Shown piece after piece: positions 36,901 to 49,879 of a DNA stretch of 64,000 bases. Position numbers and translations under genes: made by a program. Origin of the DNA: Anadara kagoshimensis (Eukaryota > Mollusca > Bivalvia > Arcoida > Arcidae). The notes under the pieces were generated by a model. That model was given only the letters and a program-made list of their open reading frames with translations, was not told the DNA's origin and ran no database searches. Within the stretch, counting starts at the first letter, position 1. Every line of letters starts with the position of its first letter. The stretch lies in NCBI GenBank assembly GCA_021292105.1, contig CM037860.1, forward strand, positions 9,628,698 to 9,692,697, written 5' to 3'.

Positions 36901-38685
36901 TTGACACTGAGAGGACACCCGTGTAGTTTAAAATAGGCAACGACTGCTATTTAAATAATGTAATTCCCCACTTATATCTGATTTTTTTTAATTAAGCCGT
37001 GTTATCTTAAATGGATAAACGCCTTTTAAGCAAATTTTTAATAACTTGAAAAAATCATAAAACAGTGACTAATATTTCATTTTCTTACAATGTTTTTAAA
37101 TATTTTTATTGCGTGCAAGTATCTAGCCTGTAAATCAAATTTATCGTAAACATGAACCGCTTCCTGCTACTTGAGCACGTGACTCGCTGTTTATATGGGG
37201 TTATAGATATGGATGTCCTATTCAAAGTAATTGTGAGGTTATCTGACATATCGCTATTCAGATTACAATGTGCCAAAATAACGATATATATAATTTCGCT
37301 GCTTTGCGCAGATTTTACCTTAAAAACTTTCAAGTAGCTATCTATAATTAATCTATCTTCACATCTTCATGTCTTTTCTACAAAATGCTGTTAAATATGA
37401 CTAGATGAACATCTCCAAACAAACCGGACAATAAGCTATTTATATCACAATGTTAATTATGATTCTGGTCCATCTAAAAATTTCCCGATTTAATTCTTCA
37501 TTATTTTAAAGTACTAGACCATTCAATTTAATATATTCTTTAGAAACACCAAGACTCGGGTCTCACCTCAGTGAAATATTGCTCTAGTAGCGAGTTTTCA
37601 CAGCTCCAACATGGACAGAAATAGTTTTGGTCATTTTTAAAGTATGGAGTGAGGTTCGAGCCTATAACCTTTGACTTAGTTAGATAAGGCCAGTGTTCGT
37701 GTCAGCCCGCATTGTTCTATAGCGCTATGAATAATAATGTCACGCCAATATGTAATTTAAACGATACCTATTAGTGAAACGAAAAAGAATGCTATATCTT
37801 TGGCCATACTAATGACCAAGAATTGTAATTACCAAGAAAGTAACGTTAAACTGAAGCGTTAAAACAAGCAGACAGATATTAAGAGTTGAACAGGAGTCAG
37901 TTTCTGTCATGATGAAGCAGACGATACTAAAGCGCTTTTAAAGTGATAAGACAACAAGCAGCTTAACTTCAAACTCTGTTTTAGGTATGAAGGTATTGTT
38001 GAGATTTTTTTATTCTTGGAATTAATGGTAGATGCATGTTTTTTTGTATTAAATTGATTCTGGTCTCGCCTTTCTCCCATGCATTTGGACATAGGCAGCA
38101 GCTTTGAAGACTAATGCCATGTTAACTTGATCCATTCACCATATACTGTAAACTTGCGACTAACTGAATCATTAGAATAATAACATAGAGCTAACTTATA
38201 TCAGTTTTTGTCATTTATTTTAACGCAATTCACTTTATGCAACAACGCAGCAATTACCGGTGACATTTTTATTTTTGAATGTTGAGCAAATTACAATAGG
38301 AAAATGGCACACACAATAATACTTATAATGTGAGAAATTAATACAAATAAACTTAAAAACATTCATCATTACACACTAGTGACAGACTTTCAGTTTCTCT
38401 TAATTGATCTGTCGGAAATGTCGCAATGAATCACATGCTGGGGTTTTGCATATTGATTAATCCGAATGATTGAAATAAACTGGTGATATAATAAAGCGTA
38501 ATGCGGCGTTATCCCGCCAGCGTTACATTGGTCGAACGGTAGCAATGTCACCATTGTGTTAAGCTTGAACTAATTTAGAAATCGGCAGTAAGTTAAATAT
38601 TGACGAATTTGCAAATGAACGCGACATAAGAGAGACAAACTTCATAGTTCATATGAGCATGCGCGTGTTAATGTTAAGAATGTTA
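36901..38685. other. Intergenic, no gene seen
   Basis: AT-rich sequence with short chance frames on both strands. The right end is the probable 3' flank of PAQR locus 2 on the - strand. Confidence 0.6.
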
Positions 38686-39683
38686 CTACTGATATTTGGT
38701 TTTTGGAATGACAATTTTCTTAATCAATAAGGAAAGGACACAAAAGTCTACAAACAGTAATACAAAGAGAGATCGATAAAGTGCCGCCATATCTGGTTCC
38801 GATATGTCATAAGCTACGTCACTTCCGTGTACTTGCACATCAACAACAACGCCTTTTATCTGAATAATCTGCGCCATTGTAGCTATAACATGAAACATCT
38901 GATGACTGTGACCAATGAGATCAAAACGTCCAGGCCAGAAACGTTCCGGGAATAAAAACGAGTACATGGCTCCCATACTGATTAACAGAAGTCCTAGTCC
39001 AGCAACGTGACCTAATGTCGAAATCTGACAACTTGGGCGTAAAACGCACGTGAAAAATCGCGGTACTAAAAGTATTGCTATAAATATAAAGTAGATAACT
39101 CCAGATCCAGCTTGTAAAAGTTTTCTTTGAACCTTCTTAGAGGGATGACTGAAATACAACTTGGCTAAAGCTACCCCTATAAAGTTAATAAGTCCTAGGC
39201 ATATATTGAGATAAATAATATATCATGAATGGCATAATAAACCGTTCTGTTGGCGCCAATGTACATCTGTAATATTGCTGTTCCAAAAGGATAAACAGAA
39301 ACTCCAATATAATCCATTAATACACCTATATAATGAATGAAATTAGATTTGGAATGGAAAAGATGGACCACGGAACTTGTCAAGTTAGTAATCAAACAAC
39401 ATATAGTAAATAATACTAGAAGTTCCCGTGCTTTTGTTTCCCCGGGGTTTAAATCATCAAAGCTGTACTTCACGTTATATAAGACAGCCAGGGCACCTAT
39501 GAAATGTGTCCATACATTGAATGTCTCATTGTGTAACCTGAAGATGCTTTTAACGTAATAACTCCATGGTTGGTGTTCTAATCTGTACCCAGAAATTATC
39601 CCAACTTCTCTGAGATCTAAGGGAACATTATCCACGCACAATGTAGACGACCATGGTTTAAGCCATAGCTTTGTAGATGACAT
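38686..39683 (-). CDS. PAQR-family (membrane progestin receptor-like) locus 2, one frame break
   Basis: Starts at ATG 39683-39681, 39 bases after an acceptor (TTTTTATTTCAG) and runs to TAA at 38688-38686. Part one has PLDLREVGIISGYRLEHQPW, HNETFNVWTHFIG (about residues 51-63), SSVVHLFHSKSNFIHY (about 103-118) and LMDYIGVSVYPFG (about 122-134). Part two has PSKKVQRK, FPERFWPGRFDLIGHSHQMF followed by H, and a last hydrophobic segment near the C-terminus. Serine, histidine, aspartate and HxxxH of the PAQR/CREST fold are all there. The two parts are in different frames: one missing base near 39210-39220 (T-rich) explains it, and 998+1 bases would give 332 residues, normal for the family. Class II PAQRs are plasma-membrane receptors for progestins. 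Either an assembly or homopolymer error, or a recent inactivation. Confidence 0.8.
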
Positions 39684-40663
39684 GGTTTTCAACTCTTGGT
39701 TCAATGTTTCCTTTTGATTTTCCTGAAATAAAAAGGATTCAAAAAGTTCCATTATTTAAATGTCTACATATGTTTTGTTTGTGAATTATGCATTATCATA
39801 TAGGTTAAACATGTTTTTGGGAAGTAAGATTTGGTTTCTCAGCCCCGACATTCATTTACACATTTTTCCTTATAAGCATTGCTCTATTTATCGCCGAACC
39901 CCTTCGTAATGCCTAAGCCTAACTGAACAAGTACCTGTGATGGCGATGAATCGAGGTTTCGCTGTAGTTCTAAAAGTCAATGAATTGGTAAACCTTGAAA
40001 TTAATCCAAATAATAAGAGGATTAAGAATCGTCATAATAGCAATCAAATATGTACAACTGGTCGTTATATGCAGGGACATATTAACTGTATTAAATCATT
40101 TTTAAATCATTTTGGTTGGGAGACAAAGAGATTAATAGATAAAGAACTTCTTTTTGGTACATACATCATACATTCAAAATTGATCGCTACAGGCACGTAT
40201 GGAAAAAACTCGTGGTATTGAAAACCTTTAAAAAACATGCATGTTGCAGGTTGAAATAATGCACGTTCAATAAATAGTGTGGGTGTTTAAATCATTGTTA
40301 ACTTGAATTATTGCGACATTTGATTAGTTCATCGGGAGGAGTTTGACTGATCTGTTCATCAGCTGGAGAACTCTGTGTTGCTTGACTCATGCCAACGATA
40401 AATCGATATTAATTAACAAAGCTATTTCAACAAGAAAACTGCATGGCCTGTTATTTATTCTCAAAATGAACAAAGCAACCCAAAACGTTATGTATTATCA
40501 TATTTATACCATTGTGTCCACTTACTGTTTTTAAAAACTAAATTTTTATTAATACAAGAAATAAAAAGTGCAGAAATCTTAATATATGTAGTAGAATAAC
40601 CGAACATAAACTGATTAAAAATTATCAGTTAAAATCCTGCATGTGTCCATTTTGAAATGGAGA

Positions 40664-40667
<4 letters not shown>

Positions 40668-40709
<42 letters not shown>
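40668..40709 (+). repeat. GT microsatellite
   Basis: About 20 GT dinucleotides in a row. Confidence 0.95.
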
Positions 40710-41796
40710 TATTTCGTGAACTATAGTTTGATTATTTTGCTGCGTCAGTTTATCTTTATATGAACCAAGAAGGTCGAGTAATTGGCATGTGTTTAATTAT
40801 TGAAATTTTATGAAATCAAGAATTCATACATTAGTACATGATACAATGTACATAATTGATAATTACTATGACATGTCATTAATATATCTTTGGATCTCTG
40901 TATATGAAGCATGTAACGTAAATTTTGACATATTTAATCATCTATATTAAAGTTAATTAACCCTAGATGTAATATTATAACAATATATAGCTGGAAAACA
41001 ATCTCATTAACTACCAAGTGGAGCCGGTATTATACTGAATATATTAATGATTTTTTTTTAAAAAAAAACATAAAAAGCCGTATTGGTATTACAAATGTAT
41101 TGCTATTATAAGTATCATTATCTTAATTGTATATTCTTAAGGGATTTCCCATAACTATTTATAGATCATATCAAAAACGTTTTCGTTATATATGTACAAT
41201 GCTATGTAAATGGTTATTAACATAACCAAAATGGATAAGCAGCAGCTGCATAATGCACGTCCATTGTTTATGCATTCACTTTTGAATCAATACCGAGTCC
41301 ATCAGATACCATTTCCATTGATCAGTACGATACCATGTCTTTTATGATGAAAATTAAATTCGTGCAAAAAACTGAGTTATGTATGAAAAAATATGATTAA
41401 ATCTTTTGAAGAAGCTTACCATATATGAATCTGTCCTCTGTATCCAAATCTTATTTAATGGTTAAAATGACACAGACACACCGAGTCCATTCCAAAGGGC
41501 ACTTCGTACCGCAAGTGCATGTTCTGGAGAAAGGGAGATAACTTTAACATAACATATGTTCTTATGCATAAAATATGTACATTTCATGAATAAATGACGC
41601 CATTATATTCTCAGTTGTACATTGTGTAAAGAATACATTAACGCGTGTTAATCAAATTAGAGGGTTAAGCATTATTTATTTATAAAGCGATCCCGATATT
41701 TTGGCTTTTATGCTTCTATAATAATAATGTTAAGATTTTAATTTCAACCATTATATATTACAGCTATATATTTATATATATATTATATATTACAGC

Positions 41797-41884
41797 TTTT
41801 GATAGACAACATATTTGTTGTGCTTGGCAATATAATTTTCCAAGAAACAATTGGTACACCATTGGGCACAAACTGAGCATCATT
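41797..41884 (+). pseudogene. Short reverse-transcriptase fragment
   Basis: About 88 bp reading LLIDNIFVVLGNII and ETIGTPLGTN, then a stop, matching the segment near 25680-25765 of the RT relic. Both edges are abrupt. Confidence 0.6.
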
Positions 41885-42534
41885 GCAGGGGTGTAGATAG
41901 GAACCAATTATAACCGAGGCAAAAATAGTTGCTTTAAAATTTAGGGGGTCGGTGGCATGCTCTCTCAGAAAAAAAAAACGAAAAATGGTGTTAAATGGTG
42001 CTTTCTGGCGATACCTGAATCTAATATTTGCTGTTAAATGATACTAGCAAATATAAAAGAAAACTTATGAATTTAAATACAAACATACCATTCCATGGAC
42101 ATAAACATTGTCGATAAGGCAAAACTAAAACATGGTTCTAATTCGTCGGGGCATTTACTGTGCAAAAACTCTGCCCGTTGAGCTGGTATCACTGGGGATG
42201 TCTTTGCTTTTTGATTCACTACGTTTTTGGTGTAGAAAACATACGTGTTAGCTTTCTTTGTTTAGGCTTGAGTTTTATTTTCGGATGGAAAGTTGCAAAA
42301 CAGAAAGAATAGAATAATGAATAGTAGTAATTGAATTCTAATGAATAAATGCTGTATAACACCATCAGCGCAATCCAAAGCCAAAATTCAACTCTTAAAC
42401 CCACTGAATGGATTTGAATGAAACCAGGACAAGATTAGCATATGACTTATAGTTGTGTTCGTCATATATTGAATAAACCTGCTGGTTTGTCTATCTTTTC
42501 ATCCACCAAGAAGCAACCAAGAACTTGAAACATC

Positions 42535-44222
42535 CTACTATTATACACGCCAGTCAAATACGCCAGTCAAATAAACACGACAGTCAAATACACGTCAGTC
42601 AAATATACACCAGTCAAATACACGCCAGTCAAATACGCCAGTCAAATACACGCCAGTCAAATACACGCCAGTCAAATATACACCAGTCAAATACACGCCA
42701 GTCAAATACACGCCAGTCAAATACACGCCAGTCAAATATACACCAGTCAAATACACGCCAGTCAAATACGCCAGTCAAATACACGCCAGTCAAATATACA
42801 CCAGTCAAATACACGCCAGTCAAATATACACCAGTCAAATACACGCCAGTCAAATACGCCAGTCAAATACACGCCAGTCAAATATACACCAGTCAAATAC
42901 ACGCCAGTCAAATACACGCCAGTCAAATACACGCCATTCAAATATACACCAGTCAAATACACGCCAGTCAAATACGCCAGTCAAATACACGCCAGTCAAA
43001 TATACACCAGTCAAATACACGCCAGTCAAATATACACCAGTCAAATACACGCCAGTCAAATATACACCAGTCAAATACACACCAGTCAAATATACACGAC
43101 AGTCAAATACACGCCAGTCAAATATACAACAGTCAAATACACGCCAGTCAAATACACGCCAGTCAAATATACACGACAGTCAAATACACGCCAGTCAAAT
43201 ACACACCAGTCAAATACACACCAGTCAAATACACGCCAGTCAAATATACACGACAGTCAAATACACGCCAGTCAAATATACACCAGTCAAATACACGCCA
43301 GTCAAATACACGCCAGTCAAATATACACGACAGTCAAATACGCCAGCCAAATACGCGCCAGTAAAATATACACCAGTCAAATACACGCCAGTCAAATACG
43401 CCAGCCAAATACACGCCAGTCAAATATACACCAGTCAAATACACGCCAGTCAAATACACGCCAGTCAAATATACACGCCAGTCAAATACACGCCAGTCAA
43501 ATATACACCAGTCAAATACACGCCAGTCAAATATACACCAGTCAAATACACACCAGTCAAATATACACGACAGTCAAATACACGCCAGTCAAATATACAC
43601 CAGTCAAATACACGCCAGTCAAATACACGCCAGTCAAATATACACGACAGTCAAATACACGCCAGTCAAATACACACCAGTCAAATACACACCAGTCAAA
43701 TACACGCCAGTCAAATATACACGACAGTCAAATACACGCCAGTCAAATATACACCAGTCAAATACACGCCAGTCAAATACGCCAGTCAAATATACACGAC
43801 AGTCAAATACGCCAGCCAAATACACGCCAGTAAAATATACACCAGTCAAATACACGCCAGTCAAATACGCCAGCCAAATACACGCCAGTCAAATATACAC
43901 GCCAGTCAAATACACGCCAGCCAAATACATGCCAGTCAAATACACGCCAGTCAAATATACACCAGTCAAATACACGCCAGTCAAATATACACCAGTCAAA
44001 TACACGCCAGTCAAATACACGCCAGTAAAATATACACCAGTCAAATACACGCCAGTAAAATATACACCAGTCAAATACACGCAAGTCAAATACGCCAGCC
44101 AAATACACGCCAGTCAAATACACGACAGTCAAATATACACCAGTCAAATACACGACAGTCAAATACGCCAGTCAAATACACGCCAGTCAAATATACACGA
44201 CAGTCAAATACACGCCAATCAA
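42535..44222 (+). repeat. 13-17 bp minisatellite array, 1.7 kb
   Basis: Over 100 copies of a unit centred on CCAGTCAAATA, in variants ATACACGCCAGTCAA (15), ATATACACCAGTCAA (15), ATACGCCAGTCAA (13) and ATATACACGACAGTCAA (17). Because 15 is a multiple of three, frames stay open on both strands (for example 42525-43364 and several - strand frames), giving QSNTR or TGVYL repeats; these are not genes. A segment starting near 43086 recurs about 470 bp later, so larger blocks have also duplicated. Confidence 0.95.
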
Positions 44223-44879
44223 GATGATGAATGTCATCTGTTCACATAATAACCTTCAAAACATAATATAATTTACAACTACCAAACAAACCAAAAACCT
44301 TGAAACATCTAATTAGTGGATTGGAAAAACGGGAGCTTTACACTTCAGTCAAGTACACCCAAGTCAAGATGATGAATATCATCTGTTCATTGTATTTGGA
44401 GGTCACCAAGGAAGTGAGACCGGGTGCTTTGGTAGGTTGATGATATTACAATTTAGGATTTTACTTACTTGCGTGAAAACTAGTAACGTTTTTAGTAGCA
44501 TCAGAAGTCCATTTATGAACATTTGGTTAGATATAATCTCAGTGTTAGACGGTTTGCTCTTTACAATCTTGGACAACATGCAACGTATGACCAGTCGCTA
44601 GTAACTAAATGGATGAATGATTGAATGGATGTTACATCAGCGACATATAAATTAAATGTACATGTATGTCATTATGCTTACATTAACTCTGGTTTACATT
44701 GATGACAGGTGCTTGTCCAAATACTAGTCCATGTAACATTAACCCGGTATATATGCTATTTTGGCATTAAGTTGTGATTTTGGAAAGATGTGTTGCAAAA
44801 ATGGAGTTTTACAGCCTATGTGTAGTTATGATATCAGCTTAATTTTTAACTTTTGAGCTTATGGGCCGACTGACTGACT
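44223..44879. other. Intergenic flank of the minisatellite
   Basis: The sequence CAAGATGATGAATGTCATCTG at the array edge recurs once about 140 bp later as TCAAGATGATGAATATCATC, so the flank itself is duplicated. Nothing else supported. Confidence 0.5.
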
Positions 44880-47800
44880 TCTTCTTCTCTTCCTTTTATT
44901 CAGTAGAATCCTTCATAGGATGTCTTGGCTCAGGCGCATGTTGGTGGCAGTTAAAATCTTCTTCATCTGTATATACAATTATTAAAAACTGATAAAAAAC
45001 ACCTTGTTATCTTCCTTTACATAGACAGGGCCCTGTGGCCCACAGACCGACCACTGGGTCGGCGTCTGAAATCTGTGGTTGTAGCAGTTGGTATGTCTGG
45101 TGGCAACAGGTTCCACTGCCGTACTGTCCATGGAAAGAAGGAGAATCTTAAGGTCTCTCGGGATGATGGTATTTCCCTCAGTTTATGGGCTCTCCTGGTT
45201 CTCGAATCCCCTGCTGTGACATAGTTGTCGTCCCCTGCTGTGACATAGTTGTCGGATGAAATGGCAACTTGGTCATGTAGGATCTTATACAACATGATGT
45301 CTTAAAGCCTGCAGGGTTTCCCAGTGGAGCTGCTACAAGATGTTCGTCACAGCCCCAGGTGCGTAGTCCTGGTAGTTATTGACTACAAATCTTGCTGCCC
45401 TTCTTTGTACTGCCTCTAAGGAATTGATGTTCCGCTGAGTATGAGGATCCCACACTGGCGAAGAGTACTCTAGTGTTGGACGTACTAGTGTAGAGTATGC
45501 GGCTGCTTTGACTGGTGGTTTGCATCCCCGCATATTCCGCCGTACGAATCCTAAGGTTTTACTCGCCTTTGCTGTGATTTGGCTGATGTGTGTATGCCAC
45601 TTCAAGTCCTGACTTATGGTACCTCCGGAATATTTAATGGATGTCTCACTTTCCAGGACTTGGTGTAGTCTATACAGGGTGGTAATGGATTTCCTTTTAC
45701 TGGTAACGTGAATAACTGTACATTTGTCTGGGTTGAAGGACAACTGCCAGGTTTTCTCCAAGTTTTCTAGAGCGTCTAGGTCTTGTTGCAGTGTGACAGT
45801 GTCGTGACTTGATTTAATGCGCCGGTACAGTAGCGAATCATCTGTAAATAGTCGAATATCTGATCTGGTACATTCAGGCATGTCATTAATGAATGTAAGT
45901 AACAAGAGAAGATCGAGAACTGTGCCTTGAGGAACTCCAGTGTATACATATACTGTCGGTGATGTTATCCCTTCAACGATGACCTGTTGCGTTCTTAATC
46001 GAAGGAAATCCTCTATCCATAAGATGGTATTGCCTCTTACTCCGTAGTAATTCAACTTCTCGAAAAGTTGGCTGTGTGGTACTTTATCGAATGCTTTGGA
46101 GACGTCTAGTAGTATTATATCTATTTGTTCTCCTGCTGATATGCTCTTGGCTAGCTCCTAGATGGTGATAATGAGCTGTGTCTCACAACACCTTTTGGAT
46201 CTGAAGCCATGCTGTTTGTCGGACAGTATTCCAAATTGGTCGTAGTCGGTCCATGATGTTGCTGTGGAGAATGTGCTCTAGGAGTTTGCAGCAGATGGAG
46301 GTCAGAGAGCGTACTGGTCTGTAATTTGATGTTTTATGTCTGTCCCCTTTTTTGAAAATTGGTACGATGGGTGCGGTTCTCCAGTTATCTTGAATTTCCT
46401 CATGGTCGATGGAAAATTGAAAGATTCGACTGATAATGGTGGAGAGCTCCAAAGCATATTCTTTCAAAAACGGGCAGGTATCTTATCAGGTCCTGTGGCT
46501 TTGTGAGGTTTGATTCCGATGAGTAGTTTATGTACACCGCGAGAGTTAACACGGATCTCCTTCATTGCTGAGTAGGGTGAGGTCCCTTGTCTGGTATGTA
46601 TGACAGATCTCCCCTGGTATAAGCAGATTGGAACTGGTTGTTCAACAGTACAGCCTTGGATGCCGAGTCACTCTTGTGGAATCCATCACTATCTCACAAC
46701 GGGCTGACTCCTGGTGAGTCCTGTTTTCGGCTCTTAAGGTATGTCCAGAGTCTTTTTGTTCGATTTGTCGCCACTGATGACATTGTCCATGTAATTATCA
46801 TGTTCTTTACGTATTTCTTTCCTGGTATGTCGCTGCAGTGTCTTAAATCTGTTCCAGTCTTTAGTTTTCTTTGTCAATCTTGCCTTCCTATATGCTCTTT
46901 TCTTCTGCTTAGTCAATCTATTTAGCCTCCTATTCGTCCAAGGATTGTTGTGTCTGTTAGATGTCAGTTTAGATGCCACATTTTCTTCTATCAATTTTTC
47001 ACAGAATGATCTGAAGTCAATCCACATTTTATTAATATTAAAAAGGACTTGGTGGAGAATTCCTTGTTATAGTCAATTATCTTCTTCCTTATGGTGTCTT
47101 TATTTGCTTTATTCCACTTAAACGGCTTCTTAGTGTTTTACTTCTAACTGGTGATAGTAATCACGGTGTGTAAAAACTAGATCTAGTGTGCATAAAGGCT
47201 ATTTTGAACATGGAATATTGTAAATTACGTTTTAATAAAGAAGTGCATGCAAAAATTAACAGCGCATATTATTCATTATTCAGAGACCTAACTAAAAAGT
47301 ATATTTTTGTCAATGTTGCATGTTTTGGTTAACGTCTGTATATGGAAAAAATCACATTTTTGACAGAAAATATGTATTCCAGCTAACCATTTGAGCCTCA
47401 AATTACAAATGAATGTTGGGTAAAAATTTACCTTTCACCTGCGTGATTGAGTAAAAACAAATTCACACCTGTTCGACCTACATATAACCAAAAAATAATG
47501 AGGCACCTAATGGGAGTATTTATACTTAACCATTTTGATATTCTTGAAAAAATGGCAAAATTTATGGTATGTACACACTCACATAGACCGATTTAAAACA
47601 AAACATATTTTTTTCTTTTTAGGTCTCTCTTTTCTGTGCTGAAATATAGTTAGAATTTTAACAAAAAAATTAGAATTAAATATTTAATCGCAATATATCC
47701 ATGTTCAAAATAGCCTTTATGCACAGTAGTGTGTTATCTCGCCTTGTGCTAAAGTCAACAATTTGTGTTAATGATAGGTCATCCATTAGATTACTGATCC

Positions 47801-47885
47801 ACTGATTTACTGAGTGGGTACGAGTTGGGATGATCCTGTGGCCGGCCATTGGAGAAATCGCCTCCCACAATAAACACAGAAATTT
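44880..47885 (-). mobile_element. 5'-truncated non-LTR retrotransposon (LINE, Jockey/CR1-like), decayed
   Basis: On the - strand, in order: VFIVGGDF (end of the endonuclease, about 47880), VNQWISNLMDDLSLTQIVDF and RRDNT-LDLVFTHRDYYHQ split by an insertion at 47187-47726; NNPWTNRRLNRLTKQKKRAY at 46734-47027; PIFKKGDRHKTSNYRPV and SICCKLLEHILHSNIMD at 46183-46467; GVPQGTVLDLLLLLTFINDM, the catalytic-site variant FTDD and SFNPDKCTVIHV at 45333-46055; and LREIPSSRETLRFSFFPWTV at 45017-45295. The RT block normally reads GTVLGPL and FADD, so key positions have changed, and stops and shifts separate the pieces. The 3' side near 44880 is A/G-rich on the - strand. Inactive copy. Confidence 0.85.
47187..47726. 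mobile_element. 540-bp TA-flanked TIR element inserted in the LINE
   Basis: Ends GTGTGCATAAAGGCTATTTT (47187) and AAAATAGCCTTTATGCACAG (ending 47726) are inverted repeats extending through GAACATGGA. TA flanks both sides (47185-47186 and 47727-47728). Removing the element and one TA rejoins the LINE reading frame as RRDNTLDLVFTHRD. Non-coding mariner-type MITE. Confidence 0.8.
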
Positions 47886-48235
47886 TGTATGAATTCCGTG
47901 GGTTTTTCAGCAAAACTAAATGAAATTAAAAATGATTAAAATCTATGTACTTTTCTTATCATACTATAATTTTAATCATTTTTTCCTGAAAATAGGATTA
48001 TTTACCTCGTGCGGCCCGTGTCATTCGGTATACGAATAATAAACGGTAAAAGTGTGTCAATAATTTGATATTTTAAACTCTCTGAGTGCTTTATTCAATA
48101 TATAAGATTTTTTATTTACTAATGAAAATATTTTCTCCGATACTTGAGACGCACATTATATACTGTTTGACAGTGTGCTACACTTTTTCTTATTACAAAT
48201 TCTGTAGCCCGTCGTCCGTTACACTTTTGGGTGCA

Positions 48236-49230
48236 AGTCATTTCGGCACCTGTAGAAAAAGTCATTTCGGCACCGAGTCAATTCGGCACCAGGTCGTTTC
48301 GGCACCTACAATAAGTCACTTCGGCATCTACGATCGGTCACTTCGGCACCTCCATTTTTTAAAATTTTTATTTCAATAAAATCACTACAGAATGTGTTTT
48401 AGTAGCTATAATTAAAAATTAATAAAATTTAAAAAATAATAATAATAATAATAATTACCGGTGCATCAGCGGTACCGTGATTATTTACTTTTACAAATTC
48501 TTTAGATGTACTAATAAAGAAATGGTGTGGACTGGTAGATTAGAGTGGAAAATGTGTTGAAATCTGGGCCGCGTGGATTGATTGGTGTTGCTGAAATATG
48601 TTTTTACATGTGTTTAATATGCTACTTTTCAAGTTTTTGAATATTTTAATTGAGTAGCCTATCAAGAATATGCGGCTTTGCAAAATATTTTACTTTCGTA
48701 GCTAGTCAAGAATATATTTACCTAAATCAAAATACAATATAACAAGTCAAAAGTATTTCATTGAAAACGCCAATCTCTGCAGAAATTGTGGAAAAATTGT
48801 TTGTTTTAATTTAAAGAATATTTTATTCACAAAATACATGCCAATATTTTGTCATTCGATACCATTAAAATACTGAATTTTTGCATTTTTTAAACTTCAA
48901 CAGAATTATTTTAAATGTAAATTCTGGGTGTTACATATAAACATAGTAAAAAGTGGATAAAAATGATATGTGCACTGGGTTGTGTAGAGGGAAAACGTCA
49001 ACAGTGTGATTATTATAATTATGTCCTCAGAATTATGACAAAGTTATACATAACCAATAATTTACAGTACTGACGATTAATCAGCTGTTAATAGTAAGTG
49101 TATTAGCAAGGTGCCGAAATGACTCGGGACTGGTGCCGAAATGACCCGGTGCCGAAATGACCTGGTGCCGAAATGACTTGCCAAGTGCCGAAATGACCTG
49201 GTGCCGAAATGACCCGGTGCCGAAGTGACT
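48236..49230. mobile_element. Foldback-like element with arrayed ends (GTGCCGAAATGAC)
   Basis: The left end has six copies of GTCATTTCGGCACC-like units (48237-48350) and the right end seven copies of the complement GGTGCCGAAATGAC (49109-49230), spaced 16-24 bp. The interior (about 750 bp) is AT-rich without ORFs and has an AAT microsatellite near 48435. Inverted ends made of short tandem units are the hallmark of foldback-type elements. No target duplication is clear to me. Confidence 0.7.
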
Positions 49231-49336
49231 AGGATTCACACTTTTTCGTTCAACTCAAGCGGCCAAGTTCCACATGTTTGAATGTCAAACTGACGTCTGA
49301 ACAAGGATACTGTTGTGAGATTTGCTTTACACAGTG
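49231..49336 (+). promoter_or_regulatory. Possible HCCS 5' untranslated exon
   Basis: The first HCCS coding exon begins with an acceptor, so a non-coding exon must lie upstream. TTTACACAGTG followed by the donor GTAAGTT at 49337 is the best nearby candidate, and would give an intron of 541 bp. No transcript evidence; the promoter itself is not identified. Confidence 0.3.
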
Positions 49337-49879
49337 GTAAGTTAAAATCGGTAAAATTGGATATAAAAGTTAATGGAACAATATATATCGTCGACCGTCC
49401 TAAAATCGAGAGTGTCCTAAGATTCGAGGCCTTTTTTAATTTCAGTTATTATACGCGAGTATCGTTTTGCAGTGACGATTTCATGCATTAAAGACAAAAT
49501 TTAGGTATTTACTGTGAAACTATCCAGAAAATCAGTTGTCTATTTTTCAGCTCTCAAATTCTTGTTGCGTTAGCAAATTTAGTTCGTTTTCTATTAGAGT
49601 CTCGAATCACGGACGGTCGAGGATACTGTTTGTTTATTGATCGGGTGTCTTAACACTTTTATTACTTGGTCATCGGTTATGCATATCGATACACAGTGAC
49701 AGTGTTACTGGTTACATAAAAGTTTCTGATGAAATTTTATTTTTTATGTAACTGGTTATTTAATCGTGTTAAAATATCGTGGTTTTTTTTCAATTTCCGG
49801 TTAAAGTGACCATGATTCCTACAACATAAGAGGTCTACGTCGATATCTTAACTGACCATTGTTTGTTTTTCCTGTAGAA

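Larger units (their letters stand above)
39724..42508. other. Gene-poor stretch upstream of PAQR locus 2
   Basis: The part next to 39723 is probably the 5' intron of PAQR locus 2. The rest is AT-rich with a GT microsatellite at about 40668-40709 and a short RT fragment at 41797. The open frame 39937-40221 has no recognisable domain. Confidence 0.55.

Noticed and set aside
39937..40221. 94-residue open frame upstream of PAQR locus 2
   Set aside because: No recognised similarity, AT-rich composition and opposite strand to the gene; not supportable.
42525..43364. 279-residue QSNTR-rich open frame and several - strand TGVYL frames
   Set aside because: All arise from the 15-bp minisatellite, which is open on both strands because its unit is a multiple of three.
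46638..46925. 95-residue + strand frame over the LINE
   Set aside because: Antisense shadow of the LINE reverse-transcriptase region.
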